The notes under the pieces: model-generated
Database searches by the model: none
Told to the model about the DNA's origin: nothing
Seen by the model: the letters and a program-made list of their open reading frames with translations, nothing else
Program-made: the position numbers and the translations under genes
Origin: an uncultured Lachnospiraceae bacterium
Lineage (GTDB): Bacteria > Bacillota > Clostridia > Lachnospirales > Lachnospiraceae
Direction: 5' to 3'
Assembly: GCA_910578345.1 (NCBI GenBank)
Contig: CAJTRA010000003.1
Location: 1 to 64,000 of the forward strand
DNA length: 64,000 nt
Part shown: positions 41,764-51,732 of the stretch, one piece after another
How positions within the stretch are numbered: the stretch's first letter is position 1
Layout of the letters: every line of letters begins with the position of its first letter

Positions 41764-44374
41764 AAAAAAGGATTATCAGGATTGTATCCTGCTTTACCGT
41801 CTGGGCGATTTCTATGAAATGTTCTATGAGGATGCACTGACGGCATCGAAAGAATTGGAGATCACCCTGACCGGAAAGAACTGTGGACAGGAGGAACGTG
41901 CGCCGATGTGCGGTGTTCCCTATCATGCAGTAGAAGGGTATTTGAATAAGCTGGTTTCTAAAGGATATAAGGTAGCGATCTGTGAACAGGTGGAAGATCC
42001 GAAACAGGCAAAGGGAATCGTAAAACGGGAAGTGATCAGGATCGTGACGCCTGGCACGAACCTAAATCTGCAGGCGCTGGATGAGAGCAAGAATAATTAT
42101 ATCTTCTGTATCGTATACTTGCCCGGTAAGACGGGGATCTCGATGGCTGATGTTACGACAGGAGACTATTACCTGACGGAAGTGGATGAGATTCGCAAGC
42201 TGCAGGATGAGATCCAGAAATATGAGCCGTCAGAGATCATCTGCAATGAACAGTTTCTCGTCAGCGGGTACGATATTGCCGACTTGAAGAACCGCCTTGG
42301 CATCACAGTCTATTCTCTGGATTCTCATTATTTTGACGAGGATAGCTGCCGCAGGAACCTGATGAAGCATTTTCATGTCAACTCCCTGTCAGGACTTGGC
42401 ATTGAGGACTTTCCTTCCGGCATGATCGCCGCCGGGGCGCTTCTTACGTATCTTTATGAAACCCAGAAGACTTCCCTGTCCCATATGACGCACCTCTATC
42501 CTTACCTGATCAGCAAGTATATGCTCTTAGACAGTTCCACCAGGCGGAATCTGGAGCTGACAGAGACTCTGCGGGAGAAGCAGAAGAAGGGTTCCTTACT
42601 TGGTGTGCTCGACCGCACCAGGACGGCTATGGGAGGACGTCTTCTGCGCAAGTATATTGAACAGCCTCTTATTGACAGGGAACAGATGAATCTGCGCCTT
42701 GACGCGGTAGAGATGTTATGTAAGAAGAACGTGGACCGGGATGAACTGCGGGAATATTTGAATGCGATCTACGATCTGGAGCGCCTTTTGGGAAAAATCA
42801 GTTATAAGACGGCCAATCCAAGGGATTTGATCGCTTTCCGGAATTCGCTGTCCATGCTGCCTTCGATCAAAATGTTGTTGGCGGACATGGAGGCAACGCT
42901 GCTTACAAAGATCCGGGAGAATCTGGATACCCTGGAAGACATCTATCATCTGATCGATGATGCGATTATCGAGGAGCCGCCGATTTCGATCCGGGACGGC
43001 GGCATGATCAGGCAGGGATTCAGCGAGAATATTGATTCTCTCAGGAATGCCAAGACAGACGGGAAGAACTGGCTTGCTGCGCTGGAAGAAGAAGACCGGG
43101 AGCGCACCGGGATCAGGAATCTGCGGATCAAATATAACAAGGTATTTGGATATTATTTCGAGGTGACCAATTCCTATAAGGATATGGTGCCGGAAGATTA
43201 TGTGCGGAAACAGACGCTGGCCAATGCGGAGCGCTATACCACCCCCCGCTTAAAGGAACTGGAAGATACGATCCTAAATGCGGAGGACAAGCTGTCTTCC
43301 CTGGAATATGAGCTTTTCTGCCAGATCCGGGATACGATCGCCGCTGAGGTGGTGCGTATCCAGAAGACAGCCCGCGCGATCGCGAAATTAGACGTCATGG
43401 CAGCCTTATCTTATGTGGCGGAGCGAAATCACTATGTCCGGCCGGCCTTGAATGAGAAGGGCGTCATTGATATCAAGGACGGCCGGCATCCGGTGGTGGA
43501 GCAGATGATCACCAACGATATGTTCATCGCCAACGACACGTATCTGGATAACCAGAAGCACTGTATCGCGGTAATCACCGGCCCAAATATGGCCGGGAAA
43601 TCTACTTATATGCGGCAGACAGCGTTGATTGTGCTGCTGGCGCAGATCGGTTCCTTTGTCCCGGCCAAGAAAGCCAATATCGGGATCGTGGACCGGATCT
43701 TCACCCGCGTAGGGGCTTCGGATGATCTTTCCAGCGGGCAGTCTACCTTTATGGTGGAGATGAATGAAGTCGCCAATATCTTGAGAAACGCGACGGCAAA
43801 CAGTCTTCTCGTACTGGACGAGATCGGCAGGGGCACGTCCACTTTTGACGGACTCAGCATTGCATGGGCAGTGATCGAGCATATCAGCAACCGCAAGATT
43901 CTTGGAGCCAAAACGTTGTTTGCGACTCATTATCATGAGCTGACCGAACTGGAAGGGAAGATGGATAATGTAAACAATTACTGCATTGCGGTGAAAGAGA
44001 AAGGGGACGATATTGTCTTTCTGCGCAAGATCGTCAAGGGCGGCGCGGACAAGAGTTACGGTATCCAGGTGGCGAAGCTGGCCGGGGTGCCCGATCTGGT
44101 CATCGACAGGGCCAAGGAGATTGTGCAGCAGCTCAGTGATAATGATATTACAGAGAAGGTACAGCGCATTGAGGTCAATATTAAGAATGAGAAGCGTAAG
44201 CCGGTAAAGTATGATGAAGTGGATTTAGAGCAGATGTCGCTTTTTGATACGGTCAGGGATGAGGATGTGATCCAGGAGCTGCAGGAGATTGATGTGGGGA
44301 ATTTGACGCCGATCGACGCACTGAATGTGTTGTACCGTCTGCAGACGAAGCTTAAGAACCGGTGGCGGACATAA
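41723..44374 (+). CDS. mutS: DNA mismatch repair protein MutS
   Basis: 883 residues from ATG 41723, chosen because bacterial MutS begins MxxTPMxQQY; ATG at 41690 and 41711 would add an extra 11 or 4 residues and neither has a convincing ribosome binding site. Mismatch-recognition domain I (RLGDFYEMFYEDA), connector, lever and clamp regions, then the ATPase domain: Walker A GPNMAGKST at 620-628, LVLDEIGRGTSTFDGLSIAWA, and the C-terminal helix-turn-helix. It is the mismatch sensor, working with MutL encoded 69 bases downstream. Confidence 0.96.
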   Translation: MAELTPMMQQYLETKKDYQDCILLYRLGDFYEMFYEDALTASKELEITLTGKNCGQEERAPMCGVPYHAVEGYLNKLVSKGYKVAICEQVEDPKQAKGIVKREVIRIVTPGTNLNLQALDESKNNYIFCIVYLPGKTGISMADVTTGDYYLTEVDEIRKLQDEIQKYEPSEIICNEQFLVSGYDIADLKNRLGITVYSLDSHYFDEDSCRRNLMKHFHVNSLSGLGIEDFPSGMIAAGALLTYLYETQKTSLSHMTHLYPYLISKYMLLDSSTRRNLELTETLREKQKKGSLLGVLDRTRTAMGGRLLRKYIEQPLIDREQMNLRLDAVEMLCKKNVDRDELREYLNAIYDLERLLGKISYKTANPRDLIAFRNSLSMLPSIKMLLADMEATLLTKIRENLDTLEDIYHLIDDAIIEEPPISIRDGGMIRQGFSENIDSLRNAKTDGKNWLAALEEEDRERTGIRNLRIKYNKVFGYYFEVTNSYKDMVPEDYVRKQTLANAERYTTPRLKELEDTILNAEDKLSSLEYELFCQIRDTIAAEVVRIQKTARAIAKLDVMAALSYVAERNHYVRPALNEKGVIDIKDGRHPVVEQMITNDMFIANDTYLDNQKHCIAVITGPNMAGKSTYMRQTALIVLLAQIGSFVPAKKANIGIVDRIFTRVGASDDLSSGQSTFMVEMNEVANILRNATANSLLVLDEIGRGTSTFDGLSIAWAVIEHISNRKILGAKTLFATHYHELTELEGKMDNVNNYCIAVKEKGDDIVFLRKIVKGGADKSYGIQVAKLAGVPDLVIDRAKEIVQQLSDNDITEKVQRIEVNIKNEKRKPVKYDEVDLEQMSLFDTVRDEDVIQELQEIDVGNLTPIDALNVLYRLQTKLKNRWRT

Positions 44375-44443
44375 GACAGGACTGTAAGGGCAAATTCTAA
44401 AAGCAGGTAACGACAGGAGTATGCAGGAATCGAGGAAAATGGT

Positions 44444-46375
44444 ATGGCAGTTATCAATGTGTTGGATCATCAGACGATCGATCAGATCGCGGCAGGCGAA
44501 GTGGTGGAGCGGCCTTCCAGCGTTGTGAAGGAGTTGGTTGAGAATGCGATCGACGCCGGTGCAGATGCGGTCACGGTGGAGATCAGGGACGGTGGGATCT
44601 CTTTGATCCGTGTCACGGACAATGGAAGCGGAATCGAGAAATCCCAGGTGCGGAATGCTTTCCTGCGGCATGCGACCAGCAAAATTACTTCTGCGGAAGA
44701 TTTGACTGAGTTAGTCAGTCTGGGTTTCCGTGGGGAGGCGCTTGCCAGTATTGCGGCGGTATCCATGGTGGAGCTGATCTCCAAGACGCCGGAGGATCTG
44801 ACCGGGATACGCTTCGCGATGGAAGGCGGGATTGAGAAAGAGCAGGAGGAGATCGGCGCGCCGGAAGGGACGACGATTCTGGTGCGGAATCTTTTCTATA
44901 ATACGCCGCCGCGCCGGAAGTTCTTGAAGCAGCCACAGACGGAAGGGTCTTATGTGGCGGATCTGATGGAGCATCTTGCGCTCTCTCATCCGAAAGTTTC
45001 TTTCAAATTTATCGTGAATGGACAGACAAGATTCTACACGACCGGAAACAAGGATCTGCGGGAGATCATCTATCGGATCTATGGCAGAGAGATCACAGCC
45101 GAGCTGCTTCCTTTCTCCTGGCAGGGGGAAGGCATGTCTGTCAGCGGCTTTCTTGGGAAACCGGCCATCAACCGCGCCAACCGCAATTATGAGATTTTCT
45201 ATATAAACGGCAGATATATCAAGAGCACGCTGATCAGCAAGGCGATCGAGGAGGGGTATCGGGAATATCTGATGCAGCATAAGTTTCCGTTCTGTGTGCT
45301 GCATTTCCAGGTGGATACAAGACGAATCGACGTCAATGTCCACCCGACCAAGATGGAAGTGCGGATTGCGGACAGTCAGGCATTCTATGAGACGGTGAAG
45401 CAGGCGATCCATGATGCGCTGCATGCCAAAGAGATGATCCCGGAGGTGAAACTGACAAAGCAGCCAGAGAAGCGGGAAACTGCCAGGCAGGGAGGGGCTA
45501 AGGGATCTATGCCGGAACCCTTCGAGCGCACAAGGATCGCACGGATGCCGCAAAAGGCCAATACTTACGACAAAGACCTGGCAGAAAAAGAAAATACACC
45601 GTTACAGAATCTTCTAAAGGCTCCGGAAAGCTACGGTCTTCCGGCGACAGAAACGCCGGAAACTGTCCCGCCTGAAGTGACAGGCGGCTCACAAAATCAA
45701 GGACAGTGTCCGGACGGTAAGTTAAAACCATTGAGCCGTCAGGAACCGGTGCAGATGGCGCTGTTTGAAGATAAGATACTGTCACAGCAGGCCAGAGAGC
45801 AGTTTGAACTGATAGGCCAGATCTTTCATACATACTGGTTGATTTCCTATCAGGATAAACTGTTGATCATAGACCAGCACGCGGCGCATGAGAAGGTCAA
45901 GTTTGAGCGGTTTCGGAAGCAGTTTCAGGAACATACGGTTGTCTCCCAGACGTTAAATCCGCCTATTGTGGTGACACTGACCGGGAAAGAACGGGAGTGT
46001 TATGTAAGACATGCGGCTGATTTTGAGGCGCTGGGATTTATGATCGAGGAATTCGGCGGCAATGACTACGCCATCAGAGGGGTTCCGATGGATCTGTACG
46101 GTTATGGGGAAAGGGTCCTTTTCCAGGAAATTCTGGATGAGCTTTCGGGGGAATCGGTTACCGGGACGCCGGAAACCATTCAGACGCGCATTGCCGTGAT
46201 GGCCTGTAAGGCGGCCGTAAAGGGGAACATGAGATTGAGCCGTGAAGAGGCGGAACAGTTGATCGATGAACTGCTGACGCTTGAGAATCCTTATCACTGC
46301 CCGCATGGCAGACCCACGATCATCTCAATGAGCAAATATGAGTTAGAAAAGAAGTTTAAGAGGGTTGTAAATTGA
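44444..46375 (+). CDS. mutL: DNA mismatch repair protein MutL (endonuclease type)
   Basis: 643 residues. GHKL ATPase domain at the N-terminus: VENAIDAGAD, VTDNGSGI, GFRGEALASI; then a poorly conserved linker from about 330 to 440. The C-terminal dimerisation domain carries the endonuclease motif DQHAAHEKVKFE (form DQHA(X)2E(X)4E), plus ACKAAVKGN and CPHGRPT, the metal site of nicking MutL proteins. This fits an organism without MutH. It is followed by miaA with a TGATG overlap, so translation is coupled. Confidence 0.97.
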   Translation: MAVINVLDHQTIDQIAAGEVVERPSSVVKELVENAIDAGADAVTVEIRDGGISLIRVTDNGSGIEKSQVRNAFLRHATSKITSAEDLTELVSLGFRGEALASIAAVSMVELISKTPEDLTGIRFAMEGGIEKEQEEIGAPEGTTILVRNLFYNTPPRRKFLKQPQTEGSYVADLMEHLALSHPKVSFKFIVNGQTRFYTTGNKDLREIIYRIYGREITAELLPFSWQGEGMSVSGFLGKPAINRANRNYEIFYINGRYIKSTLISKAIEEGYREYLMQHKFPFCVLHFQVDTRRIDVNVHPTKMEVRIADSQAFYETVKQAIHDALHAKEMIPEVKLTKQPEKRETARQGGAKGSMPEPFERTRIARMPQKANTYDKDLAEKENTPLQNLLKAPESYGLPATETPETVPPEVTGGSQNQGQCPDGKLKPLSRQEPVQMALFEDKILSQQAREQFELIGQIFHTYWLISYQDKLLIIDQHAAHEKVKFERFRKQFQEHTVVSQTLNPPIVVTLTGKERECYVRHAADFEALGFMIEEFGGNDYAIRGVPMDLYGYGERVLFQEILDELSGESVTGTPETIQTRIAVMACKAAVKGNMRLSREEAEQLIDELLTLENPYHCPHGRPTIISMSKYELEKKFKRVVN

Positions 46376-47391
46376 TGAAGGAGACAGACAGACCAGGGCT
46401 GGTGATTCTGACCGGTCCTACGGCGGTGGGGAAATCCGAGCTTTCTATTATGCTGGCAGAGCAGATCGGCGGTGAGATCATCTCTGCCGACTCCATGCAG
46501 GTCTACCGGCGGATGGATATTGGATCGGCTAAGATCACACAGGAGGAGATGAGGCACATTCCCCATCATCTGATCAATGTGCTGGAACCCACAGAAGAAT
46601 TTAATGTGGTGTCTTTTCAGAAGATGGCGAAGAAAGCGCTTGCAGGTATCTATGAACGGGGACATATTCCCATCGTCGCGGGCGGTACGGGATTCTATAT
46701 TCAAGCACTGCTCTATGACATTGATTTTACAGAGAATGAGGAAGATACGAAACTCCGGAAAGAGCTGGAAGAGATCGCACAGACAAAAGGCCGGGAAGCG
46801 CTGTATGAGAGACTGAAAGAGATCGATCCTGAATCCTGTGAATCGATCCACGCCCACAACAGCAAACGCGTTATCCGGGCGATCGAATTCTATGAGAAGA
46901 CGGGCATGAAAATCTCGGAACACAACAGGAAACAGCGGGAACGTAAGTCTCCTTACCGTTTCGCATACTTTGTGTTAAATGACGACAGAGAACGGATCTA
47001 CAGAAGAATCGACGAGAGAGTGGACCGAATGATCGCGGACGGCCTGGTGGAGGAAGTGGCATCCCTGGCACGGGAGGGCTGTACGAGAGAGATGGTATCC
47101 ATGCAGGGATTGGGCTATAAGGAGATCCTTGATTATCTGGATCATAAGATCACGTTTGATGAGGCAGTCTATACGCTGAAACGGGATACCAGACATTTTG
47201 CCAAGAGACAGCTTACCTGGTTTCGCAGGGAGCGGGACGTGATTTGGATCGACAAACCGGCTTATGGGTACGATCCGCAGCGCATAACAGCGTATATGCT
47301 GGAAATTCTTCACAATAGAGGGATTCTTTCGCAGATGCCGCAGGAGGAAGCTGCGGACGAGAAGAACAGAGCACAGAAAGGTAAGATTTGA
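46375..47391 (+). CDS. miaA: tRNA dimethylallyltransferase MiaA
   Basis: 338 residues from the ATG at 46375 that overlaps the mutL stop by one base. P-loop GPTAVGKS at 14-21, substrate-binding SADSMQVYRRMDIGSAK, and the central insert with GGTGFYIQALLYD. The C-terminal half carries the FAKRQLTWFR motif. It transfers a dimethylallyl group to A37 of tRNAs, supplying the substrate of MiaB. Cotranscribed with mutL; hfq, often next to miaA in other bacteria, is absent here. Confidence 0.96.
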   Translation: MKETDRPGLVILTGPTAVGKSELSIMLAEQIGGEIISADSMQVYRRMDIGSAKITQEEMRHIPHHLINVLEPTEEFNVVSFQKMAKKALAGIYERGHIPIVAGGTGFYIQALLYDIDFTENEEDTKLRKELEEIAQTKGREALYERLKEIDPESCESIHAHNSKRVIRAIEFYEKTGMKISEHNRKQRERKSPYRFAYFVLNDDRERIYRRIDERVDRMIADGLVEEVASLAREGCTREMVSMQGLGYKEILDYLDHKITFDEAVYTLKRDTRHFAKRQLTWFRRERDVIWIDKPAYGYDPQRITAYMLEILHNRGILSQMPQEEAADEKNRAQKGKI

Positions 47392-47393
47392 CT

Positions 47394-48692
47394 ATGACAC
47401 AATTAAGAGACCAATACGCCAGGTTTGGCATATCAGAGCAGGCCGCTCAGTTCGGGGAAGAGATTCTTTCTTCTCTTACAGAGCGGTTTCGGAAGATTGA
47501 TGAGACTGCAGAATACAATCAACTCAAGGTGATTCACGCCATGCAGGCGTGCAAGGTCAGTGAAGCGTGTCTGCTGGGAACAACCGGGTATGGCTATAAC
47601 GATCTGGGCAGAGATACCCTGGAACAGGTGTATGCCGAAGTGTTCCATACGGAGGATGCCCTGGTACGCCCGCAGATCACCTGTGGCACGCATGCGCTTG
47701 CGCTTGCCCTTATGAGTAATCTGCGCCCCGGCGACGAGCTTCTATCCCCGGTCGGCAAGCCTTATGACACTCTGGAGGAAGTCATCGGTATCCGTCCCTC
47801 GAAAGGTTCCCTGAAAGAATACGGCATATCTTACAGACAGGTGGATCTTCTGCCCGACGGGACGTTTGACTATGACGGGATCCGAGCCGCCATAAAGGAT
47901 AACACGAAGCTTGTCACGATTCAGCGGTCAAAGGGCTATCAGACCAGGCCTACGTTGTCTGTCGCCCGGATCGGTGAGCTGATTCGTTTTATCAAGGGTA
48001 TCAGACCGGACCTGATCTGTATGGTAGACAACTGCTATGGGGAATTCGTGGAGACGACAGAACCTGCCGAGGTGGGCGCTGATCTGGTAGTCGGCTCCCT
48101 GATCAAGAATCCCGGAGGCGGTCTTGCGCCAATTGGCGGTTATATCGCAGGCAGGAAAGAATGCGTGGAGAATGCAGCATACCGCCTGACCTCGCCTGGA
48201 CTTGGTAAGGAAGTAGGCGCTTCTTTGGGAGTCCTTTCTGCTTTCTATCAGGGTCTGTTCCTTGCTCCGGTGGTGACGGCCGGCGCGCTCAAGGGCGCCA
48301 TCTTCGCGGCAAACCTCTATGAGAAACTTGGCTTCCCGGTTATCCCGGATGGCCAGGAGAGCAGGCACGATATTATCCAGGCAGTCACTTTTGGTTCCCC
48401 GGAAGGGGTGATCGCTTTCTGCCAGGGGATCCAGGCGGCAGCGCCGGTGGACAGTTTTGTGACGCCGGAACCCTGGGATATGCCAGGGTATGACGCACAG
48501 GTGATCATGGCTGCGGGAGCATTTGTGTCCGGTTCCTCTATCGAGCTTAGCGCTGACGGTCCCATCAAGCCTCCCTATGCGGTCTATTTCCAGGGCGGCT
48601 TAACCTTTCCGCATGCCAAACTCGGCATCCTGAAAACCTTGCAGAATCTCATGGACCGGGGACTGATTACTTCTGACTTTCATAGAATATAA
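47394..48692 (+). CDS. Methionine gamma-lyase-like PLP enzyme (YnbB, aluminium resistance family)
   Basis: 432 residues from ATG 47394. Fold type I PLP enzyme with the family blocks HAMQACKVSEACLLGTTGYGYND, PQITCGTHALALALMSNLRPGDELLSP, VDNCYGEFVETTEP, and the PLP Lys in GSLIKNPGGGLAPIGGYIAG. Annotated aluminium resistance protein or methionine gamma-lyase family in Firmicutes; the reaction in this subfamily has not been firmly assigned, so I do not claim a substrate. It follows miaA, as ynbB does in Bacillus subtilis, but without hfq between. Confidence 0.92.
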   Translation: MTQLRDQYARFGISEQAAQFGEEILSSLTERFRKIDETAEYNQLKVIHAMQACKVSEACLLGTTGYGYNDLGRDTLEQVYAEVFHTEDALVRPQITCGTHALALALMSNLRPGDELLSPVGKPYDTLEEVIGIRPSKGSLKEYGISYRQVDLLPDGTFDYDGIRAAIKDNTKLVTIQRSKGYQTRPTLSVARIGELIRFIKGIRPDLICMVDNCYGEFVETTEPAEVGADLVVGSLIKNPGGGLAPIGGYIAGRKECVENAAYRLTSPGLGKEVGASLGVLSAFYQGLFLAPVVTAGALKGAIFAANLYEKLGFPVIPDGQESRHDIIQAVTFGSPEGVIAFCQGIQAAAPVDSFVTPEPWDMPGYDAQVIMAAGAFVSGSSIELSADGPIKPPYAVYFQGGLTFPHAKLGILKTLQNLMDRGLITSDFHRI

Positions 48693-48771
48693 TTAAATTT
48701 TGCCATTTTTTGTATACATCAAAAACCTGTTGTGATAAAATGAGCGTTGAGAAAGGAGTAACCTGATCCTT

Positions 48772-49008
48772 ATGCGTAAGAATAATTGGGCTTGTTTTCT
48801 GCTGATCCTGGCGGGTATCGTCATCGGCGGATTTATCGGAAGCCTTTTTCCCAGTACCTGGTTAAATTACGGACAGTCTTTTGGCCTGTCGTCCCCGCTG
48901 GTGCTGGATTTAGGTATTATGAGTGTCACCTTTGGTCTTTCGATCAAGATCACGATCGCAAGCATACTGGGGATCGCGGCGGCCATCGTGATCTATCGTC
49001 TTGTTTGA
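48772..49008 (+). CDS. DUF4321 small membrane protein
   Basis: 78 residues. Two hydrophobic helices (residues 7-25 and 52-75) joined by a polar loop PSTWLNYGQSFGLSSPLVLDLGIMS typical of DUF4321. It is found in Clostridia directly before radC, as here, where radC is itself followed by mreB. Function unknown. GAAAGGAG precedes the ATG with about eleven bases. Confidence 0.9.
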   Translation: MRKNNWACFLLILAGIVIGGFIGSLFPSTWLNYGQSFGLSSPLVLDLGIMSVTFGLSIKITIASILGIAAAIVIYRLV

Positions 49009-49085
49009 CAAAGTATTCTGCATGAGATCGGGCGTCTGCCCTTCCCGCCATGTAAGGAGAGAGAAGCTGTCGGGAAAGAGGTTGC

Positions 49086-49823
49086 ATGAAATCAGGCAAG
49101 TATGAGAACAATGAATATTACAGGATGCAGAATCTTCCATATGAGAAATTTATTACCTATGGAAGCAAGGCACTTACGGATTCAGAACTTCTGGCAATTC
49201 TTCTGCGAACCGGGACACGCGGGGTAAGCGCCTGCGCGTTGGGGGAAGAAGTGTTGTCGAGGACAGCCGGCTATGGCAACGGTCTGGCGGGGCTGTATCA
49301 TATACCGTTATCGTGTCTGAAGAAGATTGACGGCATCGGAGAAGTAAAGGCAATCCAGTTAAAGACTGTCGCAGAGCTGAGTACCAGGATGGCCCAGGCC
49401 AAGGCAAAAGACGGGCTTTCTTTCCATCGGCCCGGCACGGTCGCCGATTATTATATGGAGCGGTTTCGGCATGAAAATGTAGAGTATATTCTGCTTCTGC
49501 TGGTAGACAGTGGTATGCATCTGATGGAAGAACACATGCTCTCTAAGGGGACTGTCAATGCGTCCCTTGTGTCTCCCAGGGAAGTCTTTATCTGTGCTCT
49601 GCAGGTGCAGGCGGCGGGCGTCATACTGCTGCACAATCATCCGGGAGGCAATCCTGTGCCAAGTGACAATGATTTTAAGGTCACGGAACGCATCTGGAAA
49701 GTGGGGGCGCTTATGGATATACCGCTTCTCGACCATATCATTATCGGAGACAACAAATATTTCAGCTTCAAAGAGAGCAAGTTAATGACGGAAATGCCTA
49801 AATCTGAGATACAAAGTAAGTAG
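49086..49823 (+). CDS. radC: RadC family JAB/MPN domain protein
   Basis: 245 residues. N-terminal helix-hairpin-helix part (LPYEKFITYGSKALTDSELLAILLRTGTRG and KKIDGIGEVKAIQLKTV), then the MPN/JAMM metalloprotease-like domain with HNHPGGNPVPSDND at about 180-193, where His-x-His and Asp bind metal. Widely annotated as DNA repair protein RadC, but the repair role has been questioned; the catalytic site looks intact. It precedes mreB by ten bases plus the start. Confidence 0.95.
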   Translation: MKSGKYENNEYYRMQNLPYEKFITYGSKALTDSELLAILLRTGTRGVSACALGEEVLSRTAGYGNGLAGLYHIPLSCLKKIDGIGEVKAIQLKTVAELSTRMAQAKAKDGLSFHRPGTVADYYMERFRHENVEYILLLLVDSGMHLMEEHMLSKGTVNASLVSPREVFICALQVQAAGVILLHNHPGGNPVPSDNDFKVTERIWKVGALMDIPLLDHIIIGDNKYFSFKESKLMTEMPKSEIQSK

Positions 49824-49842
49824 AAAGAGAGGAATGGCTGTA

Positions 49843-50853
49843 GTGGCTAACAATGCATTTGGAATTGATCTGGGAACAAGTAATATCAAGATATACAATC
49901 GTGCAGATGATGAAGTTTTCGTGGAGAAGAATATGATCGCCATCGAGAATAAGAAGAATCTTTTTGCCTATGGTGATTCGGCTTTTGAAATGTATGAGAA
50001 AGCTCCCAGCAATATTCATATATCCTATCCTTTGAGCAACGGTGTCATCGCGGATATCCAGAATATGGAACTGCTTGTGAAGTATTTCCTGAGCGATCTG
50101 ATGAAGAACAATGTCAAGCCGGCGGATTACTATATCGCAGTTCCCTGGGATGTGACAGAAGTGGAGAAGCGGGCTTTCAAGGATCTGATCAAAGAATCGA
50201 ATGTGAAGGCCAAGAAGGTGATGGTCGTTGACAAAGCGGTGGCTGACGGCTTAGGTCTTGGGATAGACGTCAAGAACTCCCAGGGGGTACTTGTGGTCAA
50301 TGTCGGATTTGATACGACAGAGATCTCTATTCTGTCGCTGGGCGGTATCGTCCTGAGCAAACTGATCAAAGTAGGAGGCCGCAAATTCGACGACGCCATC
50401 AAAGCTGCCGTGCGCAGGGAATACAGTCTGATCATCGGCGGTAAGACAGCGGAAGTGGTGAAAACGTCGCTTCTGGAGCTGGAAGAGACACAGACCGGCG
50501 CCGTCGTATATGGAAGGGATATTGTCACCGGGCTGCCGGTAGAGCGGGAGATCCCGACCAAGCTGGTGGACGAATGCCTGATTGAGCATTTCAATACGAT
50601 CATCGACAACGTCAAGGTGATCTTAGAGCGCACGCCGCCGGAACTTGCGGCGGATATTTACCGGCACGGCGTTTACTTGACCGGCGGCGCTTCCCAGGTC
50701 AGCAAACTGGCACAGTTAATGAGTACCGGCACGGGACTTAAAGTCAATGTTTCGGAGAATCCTGTCACCAGTGTGGCGCTTGGACTTGCCAAGATCATCA
50801 ATGATGATAATTATAAAACGGTAGCATATGCAATAGAAGGAATGAGTAAATGA
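49843..50853 (+). CDS. mreB: Rod shape-determining protein MreB
   Basis: 336 residues. Actin-fold ATPase with phosphate-1 loop GIDLGTSNIKIYN, phosphate-2 VNVGFDTTEISIL and adenosine motif YLTGGASQVSKL. It forms the membrane-associated filaments that direct cylindrical wall growth with MreC, MreD, RodA and PBP2, all encoded next. The start is taken as GTG at 49843 (MANNAFGIDLG), ten bases after AGAGAGG; ATG at 49834 is only one base from that site. The stop overlaps mreC by four bases. Confidence 0.95.
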   Translation: MANNAFGIDLGTSNIKIYNRADDEVFVEKNMIAIENKKNLFAYGDSAFEMYEKAPSNIHISYPLSNGVIADIQNMELLVKYFLSDLMKNNVKPADYYIAVPWDVTEVEKRAFKDLIKESNVKAKKVMVVDKAVADGLGLGIDVKNSQGVLVVNVGFDTTEISILSLGGIVLSKLIKVGGRKFDDAIKAAVRREYSLIIGGKTAEVVKTSLLELEETQTGAVVYGRDIVTGLPVEREIPTKLVDECLIEHFNTIIDNVKVILERTPPELAADIYRHGVYLTGGASQVSKLAQLMSTGTGLKVNVSENPVTSVALGLAKIINDDNYKTVAYAIEGMSK

Positions 50854-51719
50854 GTCCGATCGTAAGAAGAAAAGGAGAGAAATTTACGTTGCCAAGTAAA
50901 TATCTCCTTTTTATTTTAACAATCCTGTGCACCGGGATGGTGCTGCTTACCTTTAATACCACTGTGTTCAGCGGTCCTCTCAGTTCGGCGGCAGGTTATA
51001 CCATTGTGCCTTTTGCGGAAGGAATCAGCGCAGTCGGAAGCTGGCTGGCAAACCGTTCGGAGGAATTGGTGCAGATCAAGGATCTGATCGCAGAGAATGA
51101 GAAGCTTAAGAAGCAGGTCGATGAACTGACGATCGAGAATACCAGACTGCAGCAGGACCGTTATGAACTGACAAACCTGCGGGAACTGTACGGTCTCGAC
51201 GCTCAGTATGATGAGTATGAGAAGACGGGCGCCCGTATTATTGCCAGGGATTCCGGCAACTGGTTTTATTCCTTTGTGATCAATAAGGGGGAGCAGGACG
51301 GCATTGCCATCGATATGAATGTGATGGCCGGCAGCGGCCTTGTGGGACGGATCGTGGATGTGGGACCGAACTGGTCGAAGGTCAAGGCGATCATTGCAGA
51401 TGACTCTAATGTGAGCGCCATGGTGCTTTCCAGCGCCGATAATATGATTGTCTCCGGCAACCTGAAGCTTTACGCGACCGGTGTGATCGAATTTGAACAG
51501 TTGATCGACAGTGACAATACCGTGGTTGAAGGGGATAAGATCGTCACGTCCAACATCAGTGATATCTATCTGCCGGGGATTCTGATCGGCTATATCAGTA
51601 AGATCGACCAGGATTCCAACAATCTGACGAAATCCGGCAATATTACGCCGGCGGTGGATTTTGAGCATCTGGAGGAGGTGCTTGTTATCATGCAGCTAAA
51701 GCAGACGATCGAAGAATAG
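50850..51719 (+). CDS. mreC: Rod shape-determining protein MreC
   Basis: 289 residues. One N-terminal membrane helix (residues 17-37), a coiled coil (about 65-105, LIAENEKLKKQVDELTIENTRLQQDR), then the beta-rich MreC domain with GARIIARDSGNWFYSFVINKG, VMAGSGLVGRIVDVG and IVTSNISDIYLPGILIGYI. It organises the elongation machinery outside the membrane and activates PBP2. ATGA overlap with mreB. Confidence 0.95.
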   Translation: MSPIVRRKGEKFTLPSKYLLFILTILCTGMVLLTFNTTVFSGPLSSAAGYTIVPFAEGISAVGSWLANRSEELVQIKDLIAENEKLKKQVDELTIENTRLQQDRYELTNLRELYGLDAQYDEYEKTGARIIARDSGNWFYSFVINKGEQDGIAIDMNVMAGSGLVGRIVDVGPNWSKVKAIIADDSNVSAMVLSSADNMIVSGNLKLYATGVIEFEQLIDSDNTVVEGDKIVTSNISDIYLPGILIGYISKIDQDSNNLTKSGNITPAVDFEHLEEVLVIMQLKQTIEE

Positions 51720-51732
51720 TGGAGGACCTGGT

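Noticed and set aside
44711..45553. 280-codon open frame antisense to mutL
   Set aside because: Antisense of a conserved ATPase domain; low-complexity His/Arg/Leu composition typical of shadows.
49086..49823. RadC as part of a mobile anti-restriction region
   Set aside because: Some RadC-like genes lie on mobile elements, but this one is between DUF4321 and mreB, the normal chromosomal location in Clostridia.
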